A stretch of DNA of 8,345 bases, from contig DAWM01000055.1 in NCBI GenBank assembly GCA_002505945.1, positions 3,097-11,441 on the forward strand, written 5' to 3'. Numbering within the stretch: the first letter of the stretch is position 1; the number at the start of each line of letters is the position of its first letter. The notes below the pieces were generated by a model that was not told where the DNA came from, did no database searches, and worked only from the letters and a program-made list of their open reading frames with translations. This document shows, piece after piece, positions 1 through 6,285 of the stretch. The translations under genes were made by a program, and so were the position numbers. The DNA comes from Candidatus Woesearchaeota archaeon UBA119. Lineage in GTDB: Archaea; Nanobdellota; Nanobdellia; Woesearchaeales; UBA119.

Positions 1-3
1 AGG

Positions 4-399
4 GTGAGCAAGATAAGACAACAAACCAAATCAATGCTTTTAGTGGTTGTATGCACCTTTCTATTTAGTATTGCCCAATTCTTCTATAAAGATGCATCTA
101 ATAAGCTTTCATTCTCAATAGAAGGAATACTGCTTAATTATTCAATATGGTTTGCTCTGTTTTTATATGGTATCGGCACCCTGATATTTACTTACGCCTT
201 AAGAAAAGGGGAATTATCCATCCTATACCCTGTAATAAGCACCTCTTTTATCTGGGTGGCATTATTCTCCTATATCCTTTTAGGAGAGCCATTGACAGCC
301 TTTAAGATAATCGGAATAACCTCAATTATATTTGGGGTAATCACTTTAAACTCATATAAAAACAAAGGGAGGAGAAAGAATGGCAGTTCCACTACTTAG
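4..399 (+). CDS. Small EamA/DMT membrane protein, ArnE/ArnF-like subunit 1
   Basis: A 131-residue membrane protein of the drug/metabolite transporter superfamily, half-size form. About four hydrophobic segments are visible, near residues 11-30, 45-65, 71-92 and 99-116, followed by a short basic tail. The stretch LSILYP (71-76), the WV at 84-85 and Glu95 before the last helix match the C-terminal half of ArnE, the E. coli subunit that helps flip undecaprenyl-phosphate-aminoarabinose. The first helix carries Gln25 where EmrE has its proton-coupling Glu14, and ArnE also has Gln there, so a proton/drug antiporter is less likely than a polyprenyl-lipid or sugar-lipid flippase. That substrate is inferred. 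The start used is GTG, three bases from the window edge; the real start could lie upstream or be the ATG at 34. The 3' end overlaps the next gene by 20 bp, so the two are probably co-expressed as a heterodimer. Confidence 0.75.
   Translation: MSKIRQQTKSMLLVVVCTFLFSIAQFFYKDASNKLSFSIEGILLNYSIWFALFLYGIGTLIFTYALRKGELSILYPVISTSFIWVALFSYILLGEPLTAFKIIGITSIIFGVITLNSYKNKGRRKNGSSTT
367..373 (+). promoter_or_regulatory. Shine-Dalgarno sequence for the second transporter subunit
   Basis: GGGAGGA lies six bases before the ATG at 380, within the end of the upstream coding region. It fixes the start of the second subunit and shows that this genome uses Shine-Dalgarno initiation for internal operon genes, in contrast to its leaderless first genes. 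Confidence 0.75.
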
Positions 400-727
400 T
401 ATAGTATTGATAATATTTGCCACTTTTTGTGGTGGCTTAGGAGGATTGTTTCTTAAAAAGAGCTCTGTTTCCTTCTCTTTTAACCCTTTTAAGCTGATTA
501 AGAACGGCAAGTTCGTTTTAGGTGTATTCCTTTATGTAATGGGGACTGCTCTGTTTATCCCTGCTTTGAAAGGCAATCAACTCTCTTTGATATATCCTCT
601 GACATCTTTAAGTTATATATGGGTAACATTCTTCTCTGCTTTATTCCTAAAAGAGAAAATTAATTATAAGAAAATATTAGGGATTGGTATGATTATATTC
701 GGTGTTGTTATGCTAACTACATTTTAA
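380..727 (+). CDS. Small EamA/DMT membrane protein, ArnE/ArnF-like subunit 2
   Basis: A 115-residue protein with four predicted membrane helices (about 5-25, 45-63, 68-90 and 97-114), the usual length for a small-multidrug-resistance-type subunit. It shares with its upstream neighbour the block LSLIYP (68-73), the WV at 81-82 and the final helix IIFGVV, so the two genes look like an ancient duplication. The first helix is Gly-rich (GGLGG, 18-22) and has no acidic residue, so like ArnF it lacks the EmrE-type Glu. Together the pair would form one four-plus-four-helix transporter in the cytoplasmic membrane, probably moving a lipid-linked sugar or similar molecule; this is inferred from the resemblance. 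The ATG is supported by a strong Shine-Dalgarno sequence, GGGAGGA at 367-373, six bases upstream. It ends one base before the UMP kinase start. Confidence 0.78.
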   Translation: MAVPLLSIVLIIFATFCGGLGGLFLKKSSVSFSFNPFKLIKNGKFVLGVFLYVMGTALFIPALKGNQLSLIYPLTSLSYIWVTFFSALFLKEKINYKKILGIGMIIFGVVMLTTF

Positions 728-728
728 A

Positions 729-1421
729 ATGGAAAAAGAGAATAAGAAGTGGGTTTTTTCACTGGGCGGCTCTGTTTTCATCCCTGAAGAGATTGATTCA
801 GACTACCTGAAGAGTTTTAGCGCTATGATTAATAAATATGTCAAGAAAGGCCATGTCTTTAGGATAGTAACGGGCGGTGGATTTTACTGCAGGAAATATA
901 TGAAGGCAATGCAGGAGTCTGAATATTCCACTCAACAAGACGAATACTGGATAGGCACCCTTATCACAAGGTTGAATGCTGAGCTCCTCAAGAGTTTCTT
1001 TCCTAAAAAAGACTGCTATTCAAAGGTTGTGCTTGATTATGCTAATTGGCAAGGAACCAAAAAGCCTGTTGCTGTTGGAGGAGGAGACAAGATAGGGCAT
1101 TCCAGCGATTATGATGCCTTCCACTTTGCTTTGGCTGAAGGCATTAAAAGAGTAATAAACATAACAAATGTTGAATATGTCTATGATAGGGATCCGAGAA
1201 AGGATAGGAACGCAAAGCCTTTAAAGAGGCTGAGTTGGAAAGAATATCTTGAGTTGGTTGGCAAGGAATTCAATCCTGGAGAGAATTTCCCTTTTGATCC
1301 TATTGCCTCTAAGGCCTGCTCTGAGCATAATATCAGGGTTATAATCACAAATAGAGATTTAGGTAATATAGAGAAAATCCTACAAGGAAAGGACTTTAAG
1401 GGCACTTTATTGCATCCTTAA
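729..1421 (+). CDS. pyrH: UMP kinase (archaeal PyrH type, amino acid kinase fold)
   Basis: Phosphorylates UMP to UDP with ATP in pyrimidine nucleotide synthesis, in the cytoplasm. At 230 residues it has the usual family length. The amino acid kinase signatures appear in order: SLGGS at 11-15 (phosphate-binding loop), TGGGFYCRKY at 48-57, ITRLNAELL at 79-87, a second glycine loop GGGDKIGHSSDYD at 117-129, NVEYVYDRDP at 147-156, a DP pair at 190-191, and a C-terminal GTLLHP. These line up with archaeal UMP kinases (for example Pyrococcus), where the middle motif reads roughly GGTHPGHTTDAV. The GGGDKIG form with an extra Asp is a divergent version. The start is one base after the preceding stop and has no evident Shine-Dalgarno, suggesting re-initiation by terminating ribosomes. 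The stop overlaps that of the convergent ATPase gene. The uridylate kinase call is good, though another amino acid kinase specificity is not fully excluded. Confidence 0.88.
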   Translation: MEKENKKWVFSLGGSVFIPEEIDSDYLKSFSAMINKYVKKGHVFRIVTGGGFYCRKYMKAMQESEYSTQQDEYWIGTLITRLNAELLKSFFPKKDCYSKVVLDYANWQGTKKPVAVGGGDKIGHSSDYDAFHFALAEGIKRVINITNVEYVYDRDPRKDRNAKPLKRLSWKEYLELVGKEFNPGENFPFDPIASKACSEHNIRVIITNRDLGNIEKILQGKDFKGTLLHP

Positions 1422-4063
1422 TGATAGAAATCAAATCTTTTAGTATTGTTATTAATTCTCTTGAATATGTCAAATATCAGCATAAGCAACAGACCAAATC
1501 CTGCTCCAATAACCCAATCAACTAAGGTAAGAGGAACTGTTTGGAAAACCTGATTTAATGGTGTATATATAATAAGGATTGTTGCAATTACCGACAAAGC
1601 AGAAGCAACAGCAAGAAAAGGATTAACAAAGGGAGAACGCGTCAGAGCGGGCTTGCGGAAGCTTCTGAAGTTAAAAGCTCCTGCAATCTCTAAACATATT
1701 AAGGTTAAAAGAGCCGTAGTTCTTGCATTATCTGCTGCCTGCCCTAGAACATTAAAGGCAAAATAGAAGGTTACCAAGACAAAAAGAGCCATGATTGCTC
1801 CCGAAGCTATTAAAAGCATGAACAAATGCTTATTCAGAATAGGCGCCTTTCTTCTAGGCTTTTCCCGCATTATATCCTCAGAAGAATGATTTAAACCCAG
1901 TGTTATAGCTGGGAGATTATCTGTTACAATATTCATAAACAATATCTGCAATGCCAGTAAGAGAGGTATAGGCCATCCGAAAAAAGGGACGAGCAAAACC
2001 CCAATAAACAATATCATCAACTCTGACGTATTGCAAGAGAGCTGGTACGATACAAACTTCCTAATATTATTGAATATTGTTCTTCCTTCCTTTATTGCAT
2101 CAACCATGGTAACAAAATTGTCATCTTTAAGGGTTAAATCAGCAACAGACCTTGAAACATCTGTTCCATTCTTGCCCATAGCCACCCCTATATGAGCTTC
2201 TTTCAGTGCAGGTGCATCATTGACTCCATCACCGGTCATTGTAACAATTTCTCCTCTTTCCTTCAATGCCCTCACAATCCTCAATTTATGCTCTGGTCTG
2301 ACCCTTGCGAATATGGTTACCTGATTTACTATCTTTGATAACTCATTATCTGTTAACTCATCAATCTCTGTCCCTTCTAACACCTTTCCATACTCCAAAT
2401 CAATCTGCTTCGCGATAGACAGGGCCGTTTTCTTGTCATCCCCGGTAATCATCTTAATCTTTATTCCAGCTTTCTTACAGGAAGATATAGCACCCCTGAT
2501 CCCTTCTCTTGGAGGATCCTCTATCCCAACTAAACCCAAGAATATCAAATCCTTTTCCATCTCCTCTATTTTTGAGGACTTTGCTTTCCTATAGGCCAAT
2601 CCTAATGTTCTCAAAGAATTAGAAGCCATCTTAGCCTTTTGTTTGAGGATTTTATTCTTTTCTTTCTTGGTCAGCCTAATAATCTTACTCCCTTTCTGGA
2701 CAGATGTACATTTATCAAGCAGGATTTCTAGAGCCCCTTTTGAATATATCATCTTTTGATTTCCTTCCTCAACCATCACAGACATCATCTTGGTTTCAGA
2801 AGAAAAAGGAATCTCATCTATGCGGGGATTAAAATCCTCCTGGAATACCTCTGCTTTTGATGCCATAACCAGAAGGGCAGCTTCGGTAGGAGAGCCAACC
2901 ACCTTAAATACCATATCCTCTCCCGTCCTCTTTATTCTTGCGTCATTACATAAAACAGCTGTTTTAAGAAGAAGCTTGAGATTCTCATCCCCTTGAGGAT
3001 TGAATCTTTTACCTTTATGAACAAAATCTCCTTCTCCTATGTATCCAACCCCACTGACATCAATTGACTTTCCATTGGCATATATTTCTTTAACAGTCAT
3101 CTCCCCTTTTGTTATGGTACCAGTCTTATCAGAGCAGATTATAGTGGTTTCGCCCAAAGTTTCAATAATAGACATTCTATTAACAATAGCATTCTTCTTA
3201 GCCATTTTGTGGGCTCCTACCGATAGGGTGGTTATTAGAACGACAGGAAAACCTTCAGGGAAGGCGGATACAGCAATTGCAATCGTTAATATTAACAGTT
3301 CTACAAACAGTTCTGGTGTTAGAGTGGATTGAAATAACACTGCTACTCCAGTCAGAATAGCCATAGTAATACCAATGAGAGCCATATACTTTGAGATTTT
3401 ATTCACTTTCTTCTGTAGAGGAAGCGCTTTCTGTGAGGAAGAGATTAAGCTTGCTATCTTACCGAATTTTGTATTCATTCCTGTATGGGTAACTTGAGCA
3501 AGACACTTTCCATCAACGATAAAAGAACCAGCATATAGTGTGTTTTCTTTTTCAGGGGTATTCACATCATCCACTGGGGATTTCCTTACCTCATCGGCCT
3601 CTCCTGTCAACACTGCTTCGTTCACCAATAAATTCTTTTCGGATAACACCACACAATCAGCTGGTATCTTCTCACCTGTCCTTAAAACCAAGATATCTCC
3701 TGGTACAACTCCTTTAGTAGAAATCTCCTTCTCCTCCCCATCTCTTATTACTATTGAGACCGACATTACCATCTTTTTAAGCTTCTCTATCGCTTTCTCT
3801 GCCTTATACTCCTGAACAAAACCAGTTATAATAACCGCAAGAATTACTACTAAGATTACATATGCGGTAATTGATTTACCTACAAAGAATGAGAGAACCA
3901 TGGCTGCCAGGAGAAAATACACTATAAAATTATGCTTTATCTGTCTAAAAAGAATCTTAAAGGGAGATGCCCTTCCAGTATCCTTGATCTCATTATATCC
4001 ATAAGTATCCAGTTTCTTCTTTGCTTCAGTTTCTGACAGACCAGAGAATTTTTGAAACCTCAT
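1418..4063 (-). CDS. SERCA-like Ca2+-transporting P-type ATPase (P2A)
   Basis: An 881-residue cation pump of the plasma membrane, predicted to export Ca2+ using ATP. The P-type order is complete: cation ATPase N-terminal domain (1-60), actuator domain with TGEA (153-156), M4 with PEGFP (269-273), the phosphorylation motif DKTGT with Asp312, an N-domain with SKGALE (441-446), DPPR (516-519), TGDD (540-543), the hinge TGDGVNDAP (610-618), then six C-terminal helices. By motif alignment with rabbit SERCA1, all main Ca2+ side-chain ligands are present: Glu270 (E309), Asn678 (N768), Glu681 (E771), Asn711 (N796), Thr714 (T799), Asp715 (D800) and Glu792 (E908). Asn711, where Na,K-ATPase has Asp, and the second Pro of PEGFP favour Ca2+ over Na+/K+. 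PEGFP for the usual PEGLP is a mild variant. It begins one base after the antiporter stop, with AGGATAGGG ending six bases before the ATG. Archaeal Na+ or Mn2+ pumps of this class remain possible. Confidence 0.9.
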   Translation of the reverse strand: MRFQKFSGLSETEAKKKLDTYGYNEIKDTGRASPFKILFRQIKHNFIVYFLLAAMVLSFFVGKSITAYVILVVILAVIITGFVQEYKAEKAIEKLKKMVMSVSIVIRDGEEKEISTKGVVPGDILVLRTGEKIPADCVVLSEKNLLVNEAVLTGEADEVRKSPVDDVNTPEKENTLYAGSFIVDGKCLAQVTHTGMNTKFGKIASLISSSQKALPLQKKVNKISKYMALIGITMAILTGVAVLFQSTLTPELFVELLILTIAIAVSAFPEGFPVVLITTLSVGAHKMAKKNAIVNRMSIIETLGETTIICSDKTGTITKGEMTVKEIYANGKSIDVSGVGYIGEGDFVHKGKRFNPQGDENLKLLLKTAVLCNDARIKRTGEDMVFKVVGSPTEAALLVMASKAEVFQEDFNPRIDEIPFSSETKMMSVMVEEGNQKMIYSKGALEILLDKCTSVQKGSKIIRLTKKEKNKILKQKAKMASNSLRTLGLAYRKAKSSKIEEMEKDLIFLGLVGIEDPPREGIRGAISSCKKAGIKIKMITGDDKKTALSIAKQIDLEYGKVLEGTEIDELTDNELSKIVNQVTIFARVRPEHKLRIVRALKERGEIVTMTGDGVNDAPALKEAHIGVAMGKNGTDVSRSVADLTLKDDNFVTMVDAIKEGRTIFNNIRKFVSYQLSCNTSELMILFIGVLLVPFFGWPIPLLLALQILFMNIVTDNLPAITLGLNHSSEDIMREKPRRKAPILNKHLFMLLIASGAIMALFVLVTFYFAFNVLGQAADNARTTALLTLICLEIAGAFNFRSFRKPALTRSPFVNPFLAVASALSVIATILIIYTPLNQVFQTVPLTLVDWVIGAGFGLLLMLIFDIFKRINNNTKRFDFYH

Positions 4064-4064
4064 T

Positions 4065-5777
4065 TTAAGCCCTATCCTTTTGGATTAATGGATGCTCATG
4101 ACCTTTCTTAACCCTTTGTTTAAGCATCCGCAGCTCTTTCTTTCTTTCCTTTCTATATGTTCTCCTATTAGACTTAGCCGATTCTATAAGCCTAGCCGTG
4201 TATTCTCCTCCAAGAAAATGCGGAAGGATTACATAATCAGCACCAGCAGCATATAGTTCAAAAGCATCATCAATTTGCCTTCCAGTCAAGATTGCTACTG
4301 GTCGTTGGTTATGCATATTAATATAATCAAGAACAAGCTTATTTACTTCCTTGTCTGGAACGGTTGACACCAAAAGAGAAGCCTTATCTACCCTCAGATC
4401 ATCCAAGAACTCAGCATCATCCACATCCCCGTATATGGCATTTATACCTTCTTTTTTCAACTCTTTAACAGTATCAGGATTATAATCCACTACTAAATAA
4501 TTCTTCGTAATCTTGGAGAAAGCCTTAAGAATTGAGAAGCCAATCCTATTGTATCCAAAAAGAACATAATCATGTTTGTTGTTGGGTATTTCTTTCTCTG
4601 TAACATTCTTCCTTTCAAATATCTTTAAGAGACCCGCTATTTTTTCATAAATCCTTTCAGAATACATAATCAAGTATGTTGAGCCTGCAATTGTGATTAA
4701 ACCAATAATCGTAACAAAGGATAAGATCTCCTGGCTCAGGTTTCCTATTTTAACTCCTAGAGAGATTAAAATTAAAGAGAACTCAGAGATCTGAGCAACA
4801 GTCAAACCAGACATGAAACCGGTTTTCTTGCTATATCCTAATAGGCCCATTAAAACCATAACAATTAAAGGGTTGCCTATCAAGATAAACATGGATAAGC
4901 CAATAGCCGGCAAAATCAAATGTGAGATATCTCCAAAAGCCATCTGGCTTCCTAGAACTATAAAGAATGTTATAATGAAAAAATCCCTCAGGGGCTTGAG
5001 TTTAGAGCTTATCTCATAGCTATAAGGTGATATAGATAACATTATTCCAGCAATCAATGCACCAACTTCTATTGAAAAGCCCGCCAGAAGAAAAAGCAAG
5101 GATAGACCTAGACCCCATGAGATTGAGAAAAGGAAAAGGAATTCTTGTGATTTGGCAAAGAAATCACTAAACTTCGGCAATACATAATAACTTACGGGAA
5201 TTAAAATAGCTAAAATAAGTCCTCCTCTAAAAAGTGTTGAAACAAGCACATTTCCAGCCCCCGCACCGCCTGATAAAGAAGAGATAACAATCAAAATCAG
5301 CATAGCCACAACATCCTGAACCAGAAGAAAACCTATCGAAATCTTTCCATAAAGCTTCTCTAAGGCATCCTTATCCGAAAGAAGCTTCATTATAATGATT
5401 GTTGAAGAAAAGGTTAAAGCAACCGCCACATACAATGATGTCAGCATTGGAAAACCCAAGAAAAGGGAAATAAGGTATCCAATTATTGAGGTAAATACAA
5501 TCTGTCCAATACCTGTTATCAATGAAACCTTACCTACTTCCTTTATTACTTTAGGTGATAAATGAATACCTACAAGAAAAAGCAGGAAAGCTATTCCCAT
5601 CTCTGAGAAAAGCGTAAGAGTCTGGGTTCCCTGCATCAGATTAAGAAAGAAGGGACCTACAATTATTCCTGAGATGATATATCCAATTATCAGAGGCTGT
5701 TTTAGCATCCTCACTATGGATGAAACACCAACGACCACCAGCAAAATTAACGCAAACTGCGTAAAAGGATCTAGCAT
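4065..5777 (-). CDS. KefB-like CPA2 monovalent cation/H+ antiporter with TrkA-N domain
   Basis: A 570-residue protein with an N-terminal antiporter domain of roughly 12-13 helices (residues 5-380) and a cytosolic Rossmann domain (about 401-525). The transport core shows the Gln154-Asp155 pair in VQDVVAM, matching the QD of E. coli KefB/KefC; this favours K+/H+ exchange over Na+/H+ exchange, where ND or DD is common. The TrkA-N (RCK) domain has GYNRIG at 408-413 and an acidic residue, Asp431, after the second strand, consistent with NAD(H)-type nucleotide gating. There is no RCK-C domain; the protein ends in a strongly basic tail (537-570). The ATG at 5777 is preceded by no Shine-Dalgarno but by a TATA-like box centred about 25 bp upstream, so the transcript is probably leaderless. 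It heads an operon with the Ca2+ ATPase, one base apart, which suggests coordinated ion homeostasis. Cation selectivity is inferred. Confidence 0.88.
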   Translation of the reverse strand: MLDPFTQFALILLVVVGVSSIVRMLKQPLIIGYIISGIIVGPFFLNLMQGTQTLTLFSEMGIAFLLFLVGIHLSPKVIKEVGKVSLITGIGQIVFTSIIGYLISLFLGFPMLTSLYVAVALTFSSTIIIMKLLSDKDALEKLYGKISIGFLLVQDVVAMLILIVISSLSGGAGAGNVLVSTLFRGGLILAILIPVSYYVLPKFSDFFAKSQEFLFLFSISWGLGLSLLFLLAGFSIEVGALIAGIMLSISPYSYEISSKLKPLRDFFIITFFIVLGSQMAFGDISHLILPAIGLSMFILIGNPLIVMVLMGLLGYSKKTGFMSGLTVAQISEFSLILISLGVKIGNLSQEILSFVTIIGLITIAGSTYLIMYSERIYEKIAGLLKIFERKNVTEKEIPNNKHDYVLFGYNRIGFSILKAFSKITKNYLVVDYNPDTVKELKKEGINAIYGDVDDAEFLDDLRVDKASLLVSTVPDKEVNKLVLDYINMHNQRPVAILTGRQIDDAFELYAAGADYVILPHFLGGEYTARLIESAKSNRRTYRKERKKELRMLKQRVKKGHEHPLIQKDRA

Positions 5778-5798
5778 ACTGATTTTTTCTCTGTGGTT

Positions 5799-5806
5799 AT
5801 TTATAA
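5799..5806 (-). promoter_or_regulatory. TATA-like box of the antiporter/ATPase operon
   Basis: On the minus strand TTATAAAT is centred about 25 bp before the A of the ATG at 5777. Archaeal transcription usually starts about 25 bp after the TATA centre, which would place the first RNA base at or next to the start codon: a leaderless mRNA. No purine-rich ribosome site lies between the two. Confidence 0.65.
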
Positions 5807-5822
5807 GTTTATCGAAATTCTT

Positions 5823-5831
5823 GGTAAATAG
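5823..5831. repeat. Target-site duplication, left copy
   Basis: GGTAAATAG, repeated exactly at 5975-5983 on the other side of the inverted-repeat element (the match can be read one base longer, GGTAAATAGG, because the element itself begins with G). A nine-base direct repeat immediately outside terminal inverted repeats is the usual scar of transposition. Confidence 0.8.
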
Positions 5832-5862
5832 GGCGATGTCAACTTAATTGTGTTCGGCGTCT

Positions 5863-5897
5863 ACACGGCACCCCGTAAGGGACAACCCCCGCCGTGT
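5863..5897. repeat. Internal hairpin A of the element
   Basis: ACACGGC at 5863-5869 has two of its pairing blocks here: CACGGC (5864-5869) pairs with GCCGTG (5891-5896), extended by A5863 with T5897. Inside it a smaller stem, CCC (5872-5874) with GGG (5879-5881), closes a GTAA loop, which would be a GNRA tetraloop if transcribed. Confidence 0.7.
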
Positions 5898-5940
5898 CAT
5901 CGTCGATAAGATTTGCTTAAGCAAATGCTTATCCAGATGA
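5897..5940. repeat. Internal hairpin B of the element, with perfect palindrome
   Basis: TCATC (5897-5901) pairs with GATGA (5936-5940), GATAAG (5905-5910) with CTTATC (5928-5933), and the centre ATTTGCTTAAGCAAAT (5911-5926) is a perfect 16-base palindrome. Only G5927 is unpaired between the two inner blocks. A tandem AGATGAC duplication (5935-5941 and 5942-5948) gives the outer block an alternative partner. Confidence 0.75.
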
Positions 5941-5974
5941 CAGATGACGCCACCTCACACAAGTTGACATCACC

Positions 5975-5983
5975 GGTAAATAG
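5975..5983. repeat. Target-site duplication, right copy
   Basis: GGTAAATAG, the second exact copy of the sequence at 5823-5831, directly abutting the right inverted repeat. Its retention without mismatch suggests a fairly recent insertion. Confidence 0.8.
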
Positions 5984-5989
5984 GAAGGA

Positions 5990-5998
5990 TTTTTAAAA
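5990..5998 (+). promoter_or_regulatory. TATA-like box of the CRM-domain gene, with purine-rich BRE
   Basis: TTTTTAAAA is centred 25 bp before the A of the ATG at 6019, the distance expected for a leaderless archaeal transcript. It is preceded by the purine-rich GAAGGA (5984-5989) in the position of a TFB recognition element. The spacer up to the ATG is pyrimidine-rich and has no Shine-Dalgarno. Confidence 0.65.
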
Positions 5999-6018
5999 CA
6001 CCTTGCTCTCCTTTTGTT

Positions 6019-6285
6019 ATGGTTGAGGAATTTAGAAAACTTAAGACATTGGCCAAAAGCATAAAACCCATAATCCGGATTGGCAAGAATGGCGTATCTG
6101 GTAATGTAATTAAAGAACTTAAGAGATTACTTAAGAAATATCATCTTGTCAAGATTAAGGTTTTGAAGGCGGCTCCAATAGAAGGAAAAGACGAGCTGAA
6201 AAGGATGGCTCAGTCGCTGGCCAGAGAAACAGATTCTAAAGTGGTCCTAATTATTGGAAATACTTTTACCCTTTATTTTAAATGA
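6019..6285 (+). CDS. yhbY: CRM-domain RNA-binding protein, YhbY family
   Basis: An 88-residue stand-alone CRM domain, the full length of archaeal and bacterial YhbY proteins. The GxxG loop is visible as GKNG (22-25) within IRIGKNGVSG, after the conserved lead-in LAKSIKPI; the chain ends with the family's typical strand IIGNTFTLYF. YhbY binds pre-50S ribosomal particles in E. coli, and CRM domains bind RNA through the GxxG loop, so a role in large-subunit assembly is likely but inferred here. The protein is strongly basic, as expected. The start is set by the TATA-to-ATG distance of 25 bp; the message is probably leaderless. The 3' end overlaps the convergent thiI gene by 13 bp, so antisense effects between the two transcripts are possible. 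Confidence 0.9.
   Translation: MVEEFRKLKTLAKSIKPIIRIGKNGVSGNVIKELKRLLKKYHLVKIKVLKAAPIEGKDELKRMAQSLARETDSKVVLIIGNTFTLYFK

Larger units (their letters stand above)
5832..5974. mobile_element. 143-bp MITE-like element with IS1-like ends
   Basis: Non-coding element with terminal inverted repeats of 14 bp, 13 matching: GGCGATGTCAACTT at 5832-5845 against the reverse complement of 5961-5974, GGTGATGTCAACTT. It is flanked by an exact 9-bp direct repeat. The ends resemble IS1 termini as I remember them (GGTGATG followed shortly by CAACTT), and IS1-family insertions commonly make 8-10 bp duplications, so a non-autonomous derivative of an IS1-family element is the leading reading; the family assignment is tentative. 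There is no transposase or other credible reading frame inside. By hand count GC is about 51%, clearly above the AT-rich neighbourhood. The interior is highly self-complementary (see findings). It sits between two divergent promoters and leaves both TATA boxes intact. Alternatives are a structured RNA gene or a REP-like palindrome, but the direct repeats argue for mobility. Confidence 0.8.

Noticed and set aside
354..361. TATA-like ATATAAAA before the second transporter subunit
   Set aside because: Its centre is only about 22 bp from the ATG, the start already has a strong Shine-Dalgarno, and the sequence lies within the AT-rich end of the preceding gene.
1181..1405. Open frame antisense to the UMP kinase gene
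   Set aside because: It lies wholly opposite a well-supported enzyme with continuous motifs, has no ribosome site or promoter, and its translation resembles no family.
2790..3815. Several open frames on the plus strand inside the ATPase gene
   Set aside because: They are opposite the catalytic domains of an intact P-type ATPase, and their Ser/Thr-rich compositions are typical of antisense reading.
4813..5019. Plus-strand open frame within the antiporter gene
   Set aside because: Antisense to membrane helices of a complete antiporter; no independent evidence for expression.
5832..5974. tRNA gene or other known cloverleaf RNA
   Set aside because: Three branches and a similar size suggest it at first, but there is no standard acceptor stem with D-, anticodon- and T-loop consensus, and the flanking direct repeats fit a mobile element better.
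5832..5974. CRISPR repeat or array
   Set aside because: Internal repeats are inverted or very short tandem units; there is no series of identical repeats with unique spacers.
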